DNA of 64,000 bases from Cloeon dipterum (taxonomy: Eukaryota > Arthropoda > Insecta > Ephemeroptera > Baetidae): assembly GCF_949628265.1 (NCBI RefSeq), contig NC_088786.1, positions 25,627,681 to 25,691,680 of the forward strand. Direction: 5' to 3'. Numbering within the stretch: position 1 is the stretch's first letter; each line of letters starts with the position of its first letter. A program made the translations under genes and the position numbers. The notes below the pieces were generated by a model. That model saw only the letters and a list, made by a program, of their open reading frames with translations, was not told the DNA's origin and ran no database searches. Shown one piece after another: positions 35,930 through 48,061 of this stretch.

Positions 35930-36637
35930 ATGGCTTTAAGACTTTATTTTTTGGCACTCGTCGTGATTTTGGCAGCTGTGTCGAGCTCAATCTTGGCCTC
36001 CACACTGCCGCGAGGTGACTGCGTAGAAAGAAGTCTGGTAGGAACAAAATTTATGGCGTAAATGCCCCCTTCTACACACGCATAAATCGCCTTTTTAGTG
36101 CTACCACTCAACAGATTGCTGCAGTGGGTGTTGTGAGGATAATCAGTGCATCACACTGGGTGGGTAAAAATATTTTTTCCGCTAGTTTAATTTCATAAAA
36201 TAATATTTAAAGAAAACAGTTAACCTGTAAGAGAGCAATGTAAAAAACAAATTGTAATTTCAATGAGTTTTTATAAAACTGGCGGTCATTATGGTGAAAT
36301 TGAAACCAAAAAAATCAGTTACAAACCATGCATCGTGTACGTTATGCAACTTCTTGGCGTTCGTGTCAAGCCGGTTGCATATATTCCTGTCTCCTGCTCT
36401 CTGATTACTTACATCCGGATTTTTCGTTTAGAAAACTCGACGTCTACCCGGCAATGCAGTGACCACAAGGTGGCCCGTGATTGCTCCACCCTGAAGTGCC
36501 AGGAAGGGCAGGAATGCCAGCAAGAAACGCGCTACTGCCTAATCGCCCCTTGCCCACAGCCCTTGCCGAAATGCGTCGAGAGCTCTGGAAAACTCCCAAC
36601 CGAGAAGACGGCCGTGCCTTTGCCTGTTAATTTTTAA
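35930..36637 (+). CDS. Small secreted cysteine-rich protein
   Basis: Three exons: 35930-36037, 36099-36159 and 36432-36637; 124 residues. Residues 1-24 are a strong signal peptide (LYFLALVVILAAVSSSILAS). The mature part starts with a cysteine cluster (residues 31-53) spaced C-x6-C-x5-CC-x2-CC-x4-C. The order DCCSGCC recalls the colipase/dickkopf-like or knottin-like disulfide folds. A second cluster follows (CSTLKCQEGQECQQETRYC, then PCPQPLPKC) with extra cysteines. Each cluster has its own exon, a common arrangement in secreted disulfide-rich proteins. I cannot assign a function: extracellular binding protein, protease inhibitor or defence peptide are all possible. Start chosen as the first ATG after the acceptor, directly ahead of the signal peptide. 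Confidence 0.8.
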
Positions 36638-39511
36638 GTGAAACGGTGTATCGGAATGCAATTCCAAAATGATCTTCGAAACCTTGAAAAAACAAATGTA
36701 ATGTTGATTCATGAGTGTTTAACTTAAATTGTAGTTTTAGAGTGTTTATAGCATGTAGAAATTAAAAATCATGCGTATTTAATGGTCCTCTTTGATTTTT
36801 ACTATACCCGTTTGCCAGAATTTCATAATTTTCCGCGGAAAAGAGCGAAAGCTTTAAAAGCACCCCTCTTTTCACAAACGCACGCAGTGAATATTAAATT
36901 ATTTTCTTCGTATCGGAGGTGAACTAAAATTCCTTGGAAATGTGCGTGCTCGATCGCGTCTTGCGCTGCTAACTTTTATCTCTCTCATTAAAAAGGCAGC
37001 AGGAAATAATGATTGCCATTGGGAACATGTACAAGCGGCAGAACCCTTTGGAAAACAGCAGCAGGTAAACAACGCGTGGCTCGGTTTTTCCGCGTGCTCT
37101 TGGCACAATATTGAAATAATAATCGACGTGTGCGGCGGCGATCAAGAGGCGTTATCACAATAATGATGTCTCCAAATGAGAACACCTTGAGGAGGCAGGG
37201 CGAAATATTCTTCGCGCCGTTTGGTAAAGAGGTGCGAGACACACCGCATGCACTCTCGAAAGAACAGTTTGCCGTGTTTTCTCGCTAATGGCTCCGCTCC
37301 AACGATTAATCTGTCGCCGCGTATTTCAAGAGAGCCTATAACAGATCACGCTCGCAGCTGGTCCGAATTCACCACTACGCGTTCGACGAGGAGAAAATAA
37401 ATTGCAGTTAAAAGATTTTCAATGACGGCTTTCCAGATGGCGTATCTTTTACCAGTTATTTTAGATTTTATTGTGTTGAATTTTGATTTGAAAGAAAAGA
37501 TCAGCTCACAATTCCAAAGGAATGATTTTAATTTAAAGATGGATTTAAGACATAATGAATAAGATTCACAAAAAACGTTGTACAATGACATGTGTTAATT
37601 TGGGAACATTTCAGAGCGCTGGTATTCTTTTTTAATTTCGATAAACTATATATACTTCAAAAATCGAAAAAGCATCGCAGGTTATAGCAATCAAAATTTG
37701 CAAAACAGACTCGTCGCTACCTACTGAAGGGTTTAGAAGTGCTTTTTTTCAAAAAGAAAGCAACAAAACTCTAAATATGTTTTGAGCTTGCATTTTTAAG
37801 TTGTTTTCCTCTTCGAACGTTGTTATTTTATTTGCCGATCCGGTTGCCATTTTTCATAGTTTGTATTTACCTAAACTCCTCAGGATTTCCTTCTTAGAAG
37901 TCTGGTTATATGATAGGGAAGATAATATGAGCATTATTAATGCACGTTAGTTAGTGTTGTGAACATCTTATATTCAGTTTAAAATCGTATTTCAAAACCT
38001 TAATTAAATTACGTTTTCCCAATTTATCCAGATTCTCAATTTTAATGCCTAAAAATGCTTTGTTTATAAGAACATCAAAGACTTTCGTGAACTACATATT
38101 CAACCATAATGAAATGAATTGCCTTACTCAGAGGTGTCATGCAACCAGCGAAATTTTCGCAACCGCGGAGCCTCTCCGCTCGTGGTTTGCCGTGCATATT
38201 TAACACGGAGGCATTAAAAATTTAATCGTGTGGCAGAGGAAACGCGCGCGCGAGAAAGAGGAAGACGTTGCCTCAGCCAGCTCTCGGCGAAAATGGCTTT
38301 TCAGAGGCGGAACGCTCTCGCTCACAATAAATGCGCTCGCTCCGCGCCGCACAAAAGGCGACGAAAGAGAAAATTTAATAAACTGTCTCTGCCGAGTGTA
38401 TGCAAATTGAATCCTCTTTGGTATGTGGATCAATTTATTGTAACCCTGTTGAAAATATCCGCAGGCAAGGGTGAAAATATCTTGAGGGTGATTGGAATGT
38501 CACACTGCTATAATACACCCTCTCGCCCTCGCCGCCGGCACAAGGGTTGCTTCGCAGTGAGGGTGAGAATTGGGGACGAACGACGATAGAGAGCGGGCGA
38601 GCGAATTTGGCGCTGGCGAGCGAACGCTTCTTTCACTTTATTAACTTTCCTTCAATACAAGCAGCCGAGAATTTCGCACCATTTCGAGATAAAAAGAGGC
38701 GGATGGCTGCATTAATGGAGAGAAGGAAGCAGTTAACTGACTGACAATCGAAATTTATCAATCATAATTACGCACAAAAAACTAGCACACTATAGCATTA
38801 GCTGTGCACTTCAATCTGTTTTATTTACTTTCAAAGATGGAAAAATCAGGGTTGAAGCTACATTCCAAATCATGTCAGGTAATTTTCCTAATAACAAACT
38901 TTAAAATAAAATTTTAGTCATTTCATTATGTGTAAGTACAAGCATGTCAACTTCTATTTCTGTCAATGCTTTTATTATTTAACGCATATTAAAAAAATGT
39001 CGCAAAAGCTTTTTATACATTGACAATGTTGAATTTCAAAATTTAAATAATGTTTACAATTCCTTATTTAACATGATATATTCAAAGATTTTATCAAATA
39101 TAATTCTATAAATTATTTATTAATTTTTATCTCATTCACAACATTGAACCATTTAAAACAAACTCAAACACGTAATTTTTCTATGAGAGATATATTGTAT
39201 AATTTATATGCCGCAGTATAAAAAAGTGAAGGAGTGAATGAGACCTAATTAGTGATAAAAAGGAAGCCGATTAGCTTTAAGTGCCAATGCATGAAACCTT
39301 GTCCGGCTGGATTGGCCTAAATTTTTTGCGGCGTTGGCTGCAATGACTCTTTCATCCCTCGGTCGCACTGACTCGTTCTAATTGCAGACAAAGAGTGCGG
39401 CGCGCAATTAATCGCATGATAAATAATAGAATCGGTATAGCGACAACACACTCACTGGTGTCTATGCACGATACGTGCTCACAACAATATATTACACACG
39501 TATTATACTTG

Positions 39512-39559
39512 CAGACGGCCAAATAGGGCTCTCTGCCTCTCTCTCTCTCCGGCCGTCTG
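39512..39559. repeat. Inverted repeat, 9-bp GC-rich stem
   Basis: CAGACGGCC at 39512-39520 is the reverse complement of GGCCGTCTG at 39551-39559, with a 30-base CT-rich loop. Such a stem could form a small hairpin. It is too short for a typical microRNA precursor. Confidence 0.5.
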
Positions 39560-41401
39560 TCAATAGCAGCCGTGGCGCAGCCAGAGGGGGATGACGGGGG
39601 TGGGACTCGGTGGCTTAGTTTTCTATGAGCAGCATTGTGTGTAATTTATATTATGTACCATTGTGCAATAGCTTAGCTGTGTCTCCGCGTTATTTATTGT
39701 ATATTAGTGAGCGAGCGAGCGAACGCTGGCAACTGGTTCGATATTGAGCGCGCTCTCTAGTTTTGCCGCATTGTATTCATATTTGACGCGAGCATTCACA
39801 GATCAAATGCCTGCTGAGCCAACCGACCGACCGACACAACCAGTCGTCAGGGGGTGGATGTGTTTCCACCCTGTTTGCTTTTATTTTTATTATTTCATTT
39901 ATTCAGTGAAACCGCCCCGTCCGATCTGTTTGAGCTGTTTAAAAAGTGAAGTCACAAAGGGAAAAAAGGTCTTTTTAAACGGATGGATAATTGCAATTGA
40001 AGTTCAGTTAGTGAAACTCGAGTCAATTTTACCCTCAGATCTATTCATATGATGTTTTAAATTGAAGAGTGCTTGATTAAAATCATCAATTTCTCGGAGG
40101 TATAAATTTGGAAACGCTTCCAAAATAACAAATGGTATACAAAAGTTTGAAATTTAATGCTCTTGTTTTTTATATTAACAAATCGGCTGCTAGTTTTTGG
40201 TTCAAATTATTTGCAGTTTTATATGTATGTGAGAATGGCTATTCTCGTTTGAATAAGAAATGGGAACCGTATTTTAAAATTTCCTCTATAACAATAACAA
40301 CGAGTAGCCCCTCTGGCGAAGTGCGGAAATATTTTCTCGTGTTACAACATATCATTTCACAAAAATGAATTATTGTATACTTTGTTATCGCTGAGAATTA
40401 CATATTATGATACTCTATTCCTTTTGAGCGCGCACGATTCATATTTCAAACAACTGCTCGCATACAAAGGGAGCATGAGTAGTGTGATATTAGGTGCTTA
40501 AGTGATACATAATGGTAATATAGTGTCACAGGAATACACGCTTTTGCGACAATGACCCCTGCATGGCTGAAAAGGGATTTGTTTGGAAGGTGCTATTTAT
40601 CCGTATTAGCTGTAAAGGGAGAGCAAAAGGAGATCAGGGCCGTGAAAGAGGCCTCATTTTTTACATCAACCAATGCTATTTCATTGATTATTAAAAGACG
40701 CATTAAAAAGGATTTTACGTAATATTCAGAATAAATCAGGGATGCTGTAAGTGCAGATTCCAAAAATTCCAAAATTGATAGAAGCATTTAAAAATATAGC
40801 ACTCGGGGTGTTGTGTTGCATTCTTCACAAACTTTATTCCCGTTATTATAAAGAGGGTCGGCGTCCCAAGTGCATAAGTCCTGATGGTGGATTTTTTGCT
40901 CATTGTTTTATATGGATAACGTGAATGAAATGGACAGCCAAGGAGAATTCAAAAAGCATAATCCAACAATCGCTATAACTCTCTACTCTTTGCCACCCTG
41001 ATTGCAACGAGTGATAAAGTCCATTTTTCCAGCACTTTTCCGCTAGCTAAAACTGTTCAGTTAATTACTCAGAAAGTAAAATTAAGTTTATTTTCTAATG
41101 TTTCTCAAAACCACAATGAGAACACACAAACAAAAAGCCTAATCCTAACCCTTTCCTGGTTTAGATTAATTTTTAGCAAAATCTATTCTACAAAATGCTT
41201 TCAAAACATATTTGTTTCATTTTTAACTTATTATTTGATTTTCCGTCAAAAATGGCTTTATTTCTCTCTTTTCCTGCGAACAAGAATGTGATCGTTTTTT
41301 TCCTGCTTTCCAGGAAAATTTGAGGGAGGAAATGTTGTATTCAACAGGGAAACGTGATACCAATCGAAACTCGGCTCTTCTTGTATGTAGTGCAGAAATC
41401 C

Positions 41402-41426
41402 AGGGGCTAGGGCGACCGGGGTGGGG
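41402..41426 (+). other. G-quadruplex motif in intergenic DNA
   Basis: Four runs of three to five G with loops of 3, 5 and 1 bases (GGGG CTA GGG CGACC GGGG T GGGGG). This satisfies the usual G-quadruplex pattern. It sits in a GC-rich island about 3 kb upstream of dmrt99B. Confidence 0.6.
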
Positions 41427-43988
41427 GCTGTTCGGGTGGCCTGGGCGCCGGAGCACAGTTGCATGAATGTGTTTCATCTGCCTGCTATGTAGTAACATTA
41501 TTGATCGGCGCCGGTGCCTCTCTGCTGGAACTGTAGCTGCGAGCGCCGTGTGTCTGTGTCGCGCTGCCGAGCGCCCGCCGGATAGGCCGCCTGCATCACT
41601 CAGAGGATGGAAACACAGTTTCTAACCCCGCCCTGGCCGCTCAAAGGATTGGATACATTTTCGGCTGTAACATGCGCGGCGCAGCCGCCGCCGATTGCAA
41701 CAATTTCTCCATTGGCTGCGTCGCTCAAGAGTAGCAATAAATTCGCCATTCGCCAGAGTGAGCACCACGCGTGAGCGCGTTTTCCGAGACGAGCTGAAGC
41801 CCTATTGGTGCATCCGAAGCCCTTTCATTGTGAAACGATTAGGTTTTAATTTTAAACTGGATATTCTGTTTATTGGACGAGAGCAAAATGAGAGAGAAAA
41901 GTTAAATTCTAGAGATCCGCTAATAAAATAATTCCTTTCCGTTTTAAATGTTGTAAGAATATATAACATATATACCATTCCGTTGAGAAAAAAAACAATT
42001 GGAATATTTTCGTAACGATATTCCAGATGGTTGTGATGGCATTTCTCACTTATAAACAAAATCAATGGAAAATTAGGATAGCAGAGGTGAAGAAGAGCCA
42101 TATGGATTCATCCGTGAATCCCATCTTTAATGTTTAATATTATAACTCAAATTAAAAGAGCTGCACAAACAACTTATGCTCCACTCCACACCTGTGGAAA
42201 TTAAAATAGATTAATAAATTAATTTTTGCAATTTCGCCGTTACTTATTTTCACGTTGAGCGTTTAAACAGATAAATTTTATCCAGTTACAGGCGTGTATG
42301 GTTAGTTTCTATAGTTGAATATATACAGATAAAGCAAAAAATAAAGGGATTTTGAGATACATTTTGTCAATATAACAACTCCAAATCGCTGTGATAAAAT
42401 TTTAATTTCTCAGCATACGATTTGAATAGGCTTATTAAATTTCTAGGGATTAAAGTTTAATTTAAAAATATTCTTGACAACCTTTTAATGAAAAGGGTGC
42501 GACCATCTCTCAATCAAGTTATCCCTTTCATTACTGCCTATAATACCTGCAAAACTGCCGTCAATAATTCAACATGCACCCTTTTTAAGATAAAAATCGC
42601 GAAAAATTCAGTTATAGGTTTGGTGTACTGAAAAAACTGTATGAAAATAGGAAATCGTTCTCAAGCGGTCATCGTGTCAGTAAAAGACAGATGATGGCGT
42701 AAAAAATGAAAGCAGTCGGCCGCGCCAAAATGTGAGCGAGCGCGAGAGATAACGATATTTGAATGTGCGCTTTATCAGCATAAATATCTGTGGCCAGAAG
42801 GGCGATTTGCCGATGTGAGTGAATTTTGAGCAGCCACATTAGGCAGGGAATAGATCGGAGAGCCAGCCGCGCAAAAAAACGAGAATATCCCACCTCCGTG
42901 CTGCTGCATAACTGTTGAATTATACGCATCTGTAAGCCTTTTATGCGTGCGAGACTGGGAACAAAAAGCGGCGAGAGTCTGCCTGCCGCGCGCGCTTTTT
43001 CTACAATATTATAATATCGAACGCGCAAGATAATATATCCGACTCAACAGAAATGATAATAACACACTCGGCGCGCATTTTTATTTGTGTCTTGAGCAAC
43101 GCAAATCTAGAGCGCAATCGATGCGAACAGAGCACGCTAGAGTTGCCGTGAAATAAAGAGTGCGTTTCTCCCCCACAGGATGGCAAACACATGATATGCA
43201 AATAATGCCGCTCGCGTATTGTGAAAAACTAAAATTTCTGATCTTCCTGATATATACTCAAGAATCGTTAAATCATCTGTCATACTCAAATGGTTCTCCC
43301 GAGCTAGGTTATTCTATTAATGCATAAGTTGCTTAATAAAATACGAGCATTAGAAACACACCTGCCATTAGAACAAAGAATTAATATGTACAGCGGAAAC
43401 ATGTCTGACACTTTGCAATTCACGGATTTCACCAAAATTTGAAACTTAGTGACAGGTAGCACCATCATTTTCTGAAATGAGTGGTTGTGTGTGTGCAAAT
43501 TGTGCTATGAAAAATATTGACCACGAGTTCAATCTCCCAAAACAATTAAAACTGTTCAAGGCATAATCTTAAAGGAATATAATTTAGTCTTAGTTTTGAA
43601 CTAAACAGTTAGATCAAAATTGAAAGGATACAAGAATAAAAAATGGAAATTTAAAATCATTAGCTTTTTCTTTCTATGAAATGATATTCATTCCATTGAA
43701 GAAATTTCCCCGCAGTCGAGACGATGGAAAGCAATATGCGTTCCGGCTGAAAGGATTGATTGCACGAGTCACGAGGTATGCAACCGGCTAGACGTCGGTG
43801 CATGGCACGCTACAGATTGCAGACGCTTCAGGCGCACCGCCAGACCATCGTCGATAGGATAAATTGAAATACAGATTCATTTTATCAAAGAGGGCGTTCA
43901 CATTGGATCAGTGGAAAAGCTCGATATTCCGCTGGAGAAGCATAAAAACGCGCATTTATAAATATATCAGTGATTACTTTATGAACAG

Positions 43989-43996
43989 TATATAAT
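43989..43996 (+). promoter_or_regulatory. TATA-like box upstream of dmrt99B
   Basis: TATATAAT about 500 bases before the dmrt99B ATG, at the junction from AT-rich to GC-rich DNA. If used, it gives a 5' UTR of roughly 475 bases carrying the GA/CT tracts and the G-quadruplex motif. Other start sites are possible. Confidence 0.3.
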
Positions 43997-44119
43997 AGAG
44001 GGAACCGCGCTCCGTGAATAGCGAGCGCAAGCAAGCAATTCAATTTGCCCGGATAATTGAGATGTCAGTGTGGAAAGCGCGCGGTGAAAAGAGCCGGCTC
44101 GCTCGTTCGCTCGCGCGCG

Positions 44120-44225
44120 GAGAGAGAGAGAGAGAGAGAGAGAAACATTCACTTATAATTCTGTGTGTCTCTCTCTCTTGCTGGAGCCCTCTGCGCGGCT
44201 CTCTCTCTCTCTCTCTCTCTCTCTC
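44120..44225. repeat. Paired (GA)12 and (CT)13 tracts before dmrt99B
   Basis: A GA run at 44120-44143 and a CT run at 44199-44225 face each other across about 55 bases, with a shorter CT run at 44168-44178. On DNA such tracts are sites for GAGA-type factors at insect promoters; in RNA the two long tracts could pair as a stem of over 20 bp. Confidence 0.75.
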
Positions 44226-44375
44226 CCGCTTGCTCTTCTGACACTCGGCGTAAAACCCAATCGAAACTGAGGCCCCGCCTATTGCGACCAATCCACGGGC
44301 TGAAAATTAAACTATGTGTCAAACCGCGGGCCGCCATAGGTTCGCAGGTCGCAATAAGGTACACTAGCCGTCGTC

Positions 44376-44397
44376 GGGGTTGGGGGTGGGGGTGGGG
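44376..44397 (+). other. Strong G-quadruplex motif in the probable dmrt99B 5' UTR
   Basis: G runs of 4, 5, 5 and 4 are separated by loops of only TT, T and T. This is close to the most stable class of G-quadruplex. It lies on the coding strand about 100 bases before the ATG, so it could form in the mRNA and affect translation. Confidence 0.75.
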
Positions 44398-44494
44398 TGC
44401 GCCTCGTGCGGCTGGCTCGGGAGGCGACCTCGGAAGGGCACACACTCGCACACGCCGCACGTTGCCGACGCGACGGACGGAGGTGCGGACGGAG

Positions 44495-47400
44495 ATGAGT
44501 CTGCCGACGACGACGACAGCCTCCGCAACGATGGAGCAGCTCAACTCGAACCGTGACGCCCTGGCCCTGATGTCGCAGCACCCGGTGCTGGGCGGGCTGC
44601 CGCCGGCCGCCTTCTTCCTCAGGGCGACCGAGCGGTACCAACGCACGCCCAAGTGCGCCCGGTGCCGCAACCACGGGGTCGTGTCGGCCCTCAAGGGCCA
44701 CAAGCGCTACTGCCGCTGGCGGGACTGTGTCTGCGCCAAATGCACGCTGATTGCGGAACGGCAGCGCGTGATGGCGGCCCAGGTGGCCCTCCGTAGGCAG
44801 CAGGCGCAGGAGGAAAACGAGGCTCGCGAGCTCGGCCTCCTCTACCCTCAGCAGCCGCAGCCGCCGAGCACCCCCAGCCCCGGCGAGCCATCAGCGGCCG
44901 CCCCCGCCGCCTCCGGCAACGCGTTCCCCGGCGACCTGAGACGCTCGCCACCCTCGCCGCCGGCCTCTTCCTCCAGTGGTGAGTATCTTGCACCTGTTTA
45001 GCCGAGACCGATTTGCGCACCGTCGTCCGCGCTGGCGTTCTCCAACCAGCGTGCATTCGGCGCTCGCATTCTCCCGTCCCAGTGGTACTCGCTCTTGTAA
45101 GTAGACACTCTCACCCCCCAGACGAAAAAGGTTCACCCCCTTTTTGCTGGCTCCCTGTCGTTGTGTCTCCTTCTTTGTGTCTCTTCTCGTTCCTCGTGTG
45201 CCTGCTGGACAGGAGACGAGTTATATGCCCTTTTTCGTTCCACCTTTAGAACATTTTTAGTTCGTACAAGAGCTTGCCATTTTTTTGCTTCGTCTTCTTT
45301 GTCACTTTCACGAACTACGTGTCCTTGTTATTTATAAGTTTTTTTATTATTATCATACATAGTGTTAATTTTTGTAAAAACTTTTTTCTATTTTCTTTCA
45401 AAGCGAAGACAAAATCTTTGGTTACGGTCCAAGTGATTAAATATTTTTATGTCAATGTTTTAAAAAAAATAGTAGATATTGAGGAAAGGTAAAAATGTAT
45501 AGTAAAAAGCAACTGTATGCAGCCGCACAAAAAAATAAACTGCAGAAGGCAAAATTGTTTACCTAAAAAGAATAAAAACAAAAATAAAATAATGAATCCT
45601 TCATGCCAAAACCAAATTCTTCAAACACAAAATAATTGTGCGTATATATACAACCAGATTTTTCAGTATTAAGAGACTAGATTCTTGAGGCAAGCAAAAT
45701 TTTATGATTATTTTGTATTACCTAACAGGGAATGATACAATTTTAAAAGTCGTAGACTCACGGTGAATATTTCTTTACTTTCCACTGTAAAAAGAAATGT
45801 TGTAATATGTCATTCACTGCGCTCTATAGAGTAGAAAATTGATTTATTTCCGAAGCGCTGATAAAGCAAACAATGAATCGCAGCTTGGCAAAACCTAAAA
45901 AAAGCGAAATCCGAGTCATCGCTGAATCCATTTAAAGACGCGCGAGAGTGATGTGACTCACACACAGCTCCAACGTTTTTGATACACAGTCTCTGATTAC
46001 TCGCGGGGGCGAGTTCATTGAAAACGAGCGGCTCCCCCTGAAATTACGCACGCTCTATTGCACCAGCAGAATCGCTACATTCCCTCGCGGAAGAAAGATA
46101 ACATATTCCTCCCTTGAATCTTGCTGTAACAGATCTCTTTTCACCCACATTTTATCTCGGCTGACCTCGCGGCACTTGACAGCAACGCTCCCCTCGACCC
46201 GCCGAATTGAAAAATGCGTGTTTGCGCGCTGCATGTAAGTGAAACGCGTGCTGAAATGCTGTCCGAATTGGATTAATTAAAACATTAATTACGGCAGAGC
46301 TGCGGTGCGTTCAATGGCATCGTAATTTGCTCTTTTGCGTGAAACTGCCTTTCCTGCCGCGATAAATTATAAATTATACAACGTGACTGCGCTGTGACTT
46401 TTGCGAGAGAAAGCATAAAAACCTGGTACACGTTTGTCCAGCACTTTTCAAAAACTCTTTGTACATATTTGCGTGTGCCGAGCCCGGCAAAAGTAAGCCG
46501 GTGCGCGTTTTGTATAGTTGGTTTACTTTTTTGAGAGTTTTTAATGAGATCAAAGCGCGCGCGCTCTCACTCACTCACTTATTCTGTGCGCGGTGGAATA
46601 AGTTTAACTTTTGCGTGCACTTTCGGTGCAAATTATATTTATGGTGAAAATAATGCGCGCCTTTTTTATTAAAAAAGCTCACGCCGCTTACTGTGTGTGG
46701 TGGTGGCTGTGAGAGGGATGCCGACGAGGGCTGTTTTTCTCTCAATTTCACCCGCGCGCACTTCATTAATTCTCGAGTGAGAAGAGAGAGAGAGAGAGAA
46801 CATTCAAACGAATGCTTTTGCCAACCCCGCAGCCACAGTTACCGCCGAGTGTTATAATTTGCGAGCCAGTCAGCCAAACTATGCGACGAGGCCTCGCCGG
46901 CGCAATAATGCACTATACATATATTCTCGTAATTATAATACACACGCCTGCACCAGTCGATCCCCTCGTCCGTGAAAATGATTCATCGAGGCAGAATTCT
47001 CCGCTTGATCCTTTCCATCGCCCCGTTATTAATTGACATTTGCGGCTCAAAAAGTATTTGTTAATGACTTTGAACGCGCCAACTAACGACTATATTATAA
47101 TCTTTTCCCTCCTCACATGCATGGTTGCTAAACTGTCTGATAATCCTCTGACTCTAACTAAATCTAAAGTATGACGAATGTGGTGGCAATTCATTCCATT
47201 TGTTACAGTTTGTTAATTGTTTTTTTTTTATTAAATTTACGAAGAAATTAAAGTATTAAAAGTAACAATAACCTTTTTTAAAAATAAATAATGTTCCAGA
47301 AATTTATGGCTTAAAATGGTTTGAGTAACTGTTACAAAACTTAAATACGTATTATAGTTGCAAGTGTTTTAAAATTTATTTTTGAATTATATTGGTGGGA

Positions 47401-47981
47401 AGTGATAATTTCTCGTTATCTTGCATAGTTAGTTTTATTTCTGAGCGATTTGTTAAGTGCAAAATGTATTGAGATTATTTATTTAATTATTTCTCAGAAC
47501 ACTCAGCTATCAAAACGGAAAGTAACTGAAAACAAAATTTCTTCTTTCCATGCCCTTCTTTTACTCTGATATAATTTTCCGTTTCCAGAAAAGCAAATCT
47601 GATACCCCTGAATGGAAGCCATTTATTTGCATATTCGGAAAAAACAAATCGATTGCAAAGTTTCAACAGAGTTGCGGCAGTGGAAAAAAGTCAGCATCTA
47701 TCAAATCAGAATTTATGAGGCTTCGCAATCATCCGCGCATCAATTTCGTTTAATTCATCTTGGCCAAACACCGGTGGCTTTTTCAAAACGCACAAAATAA
47801 CAAGGGGAGCTGCGTGCACGGGCAGCGAGAGAGCAAAAGCAGGCAGGGGCTTAATTAAATCAGCGAACAAGTTTGAAACTCGCCGGAATATTCTTTTCAA
47901 TGCAGCGATATTTGTTGAATAAAATGATTTCATTTGAGACCCCTGCGTGCTCTCGAGGTAAAAGGCCAGTTAAGTGGAGGT

Positions 47982-48061
<80 letters not shown>

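Larger units (their letters stand above)
36638..43988. other. Long noncoding stretch upstream of dmrt99B
   Basis: Over 7 kb without a frame that shows coding character or splice continuity. GC-rich islands occur at about 38.2-38.7, 39.5-39.9 and 41.4-41.8 kb. Developmental regulators such as DMRT genes often have large flanking regulatory regions, so enhancers are plausible, but none can be proved by eye. Confidence 0.45.

Noticed and set aside
39512-39559. Hairpin considered as a microRNA precursor
   Set aside because: A stem of 9-10 bp is too short and the loop too long for a Dicer-type precursor; kept only as an inverted repeat.
44149-44703. Minus-strand frames opposite dmrt99B exon 1
   Set aside because: Shadows of the GC-rich DM exon and of the GA/CT repeats (RERERE tracts).
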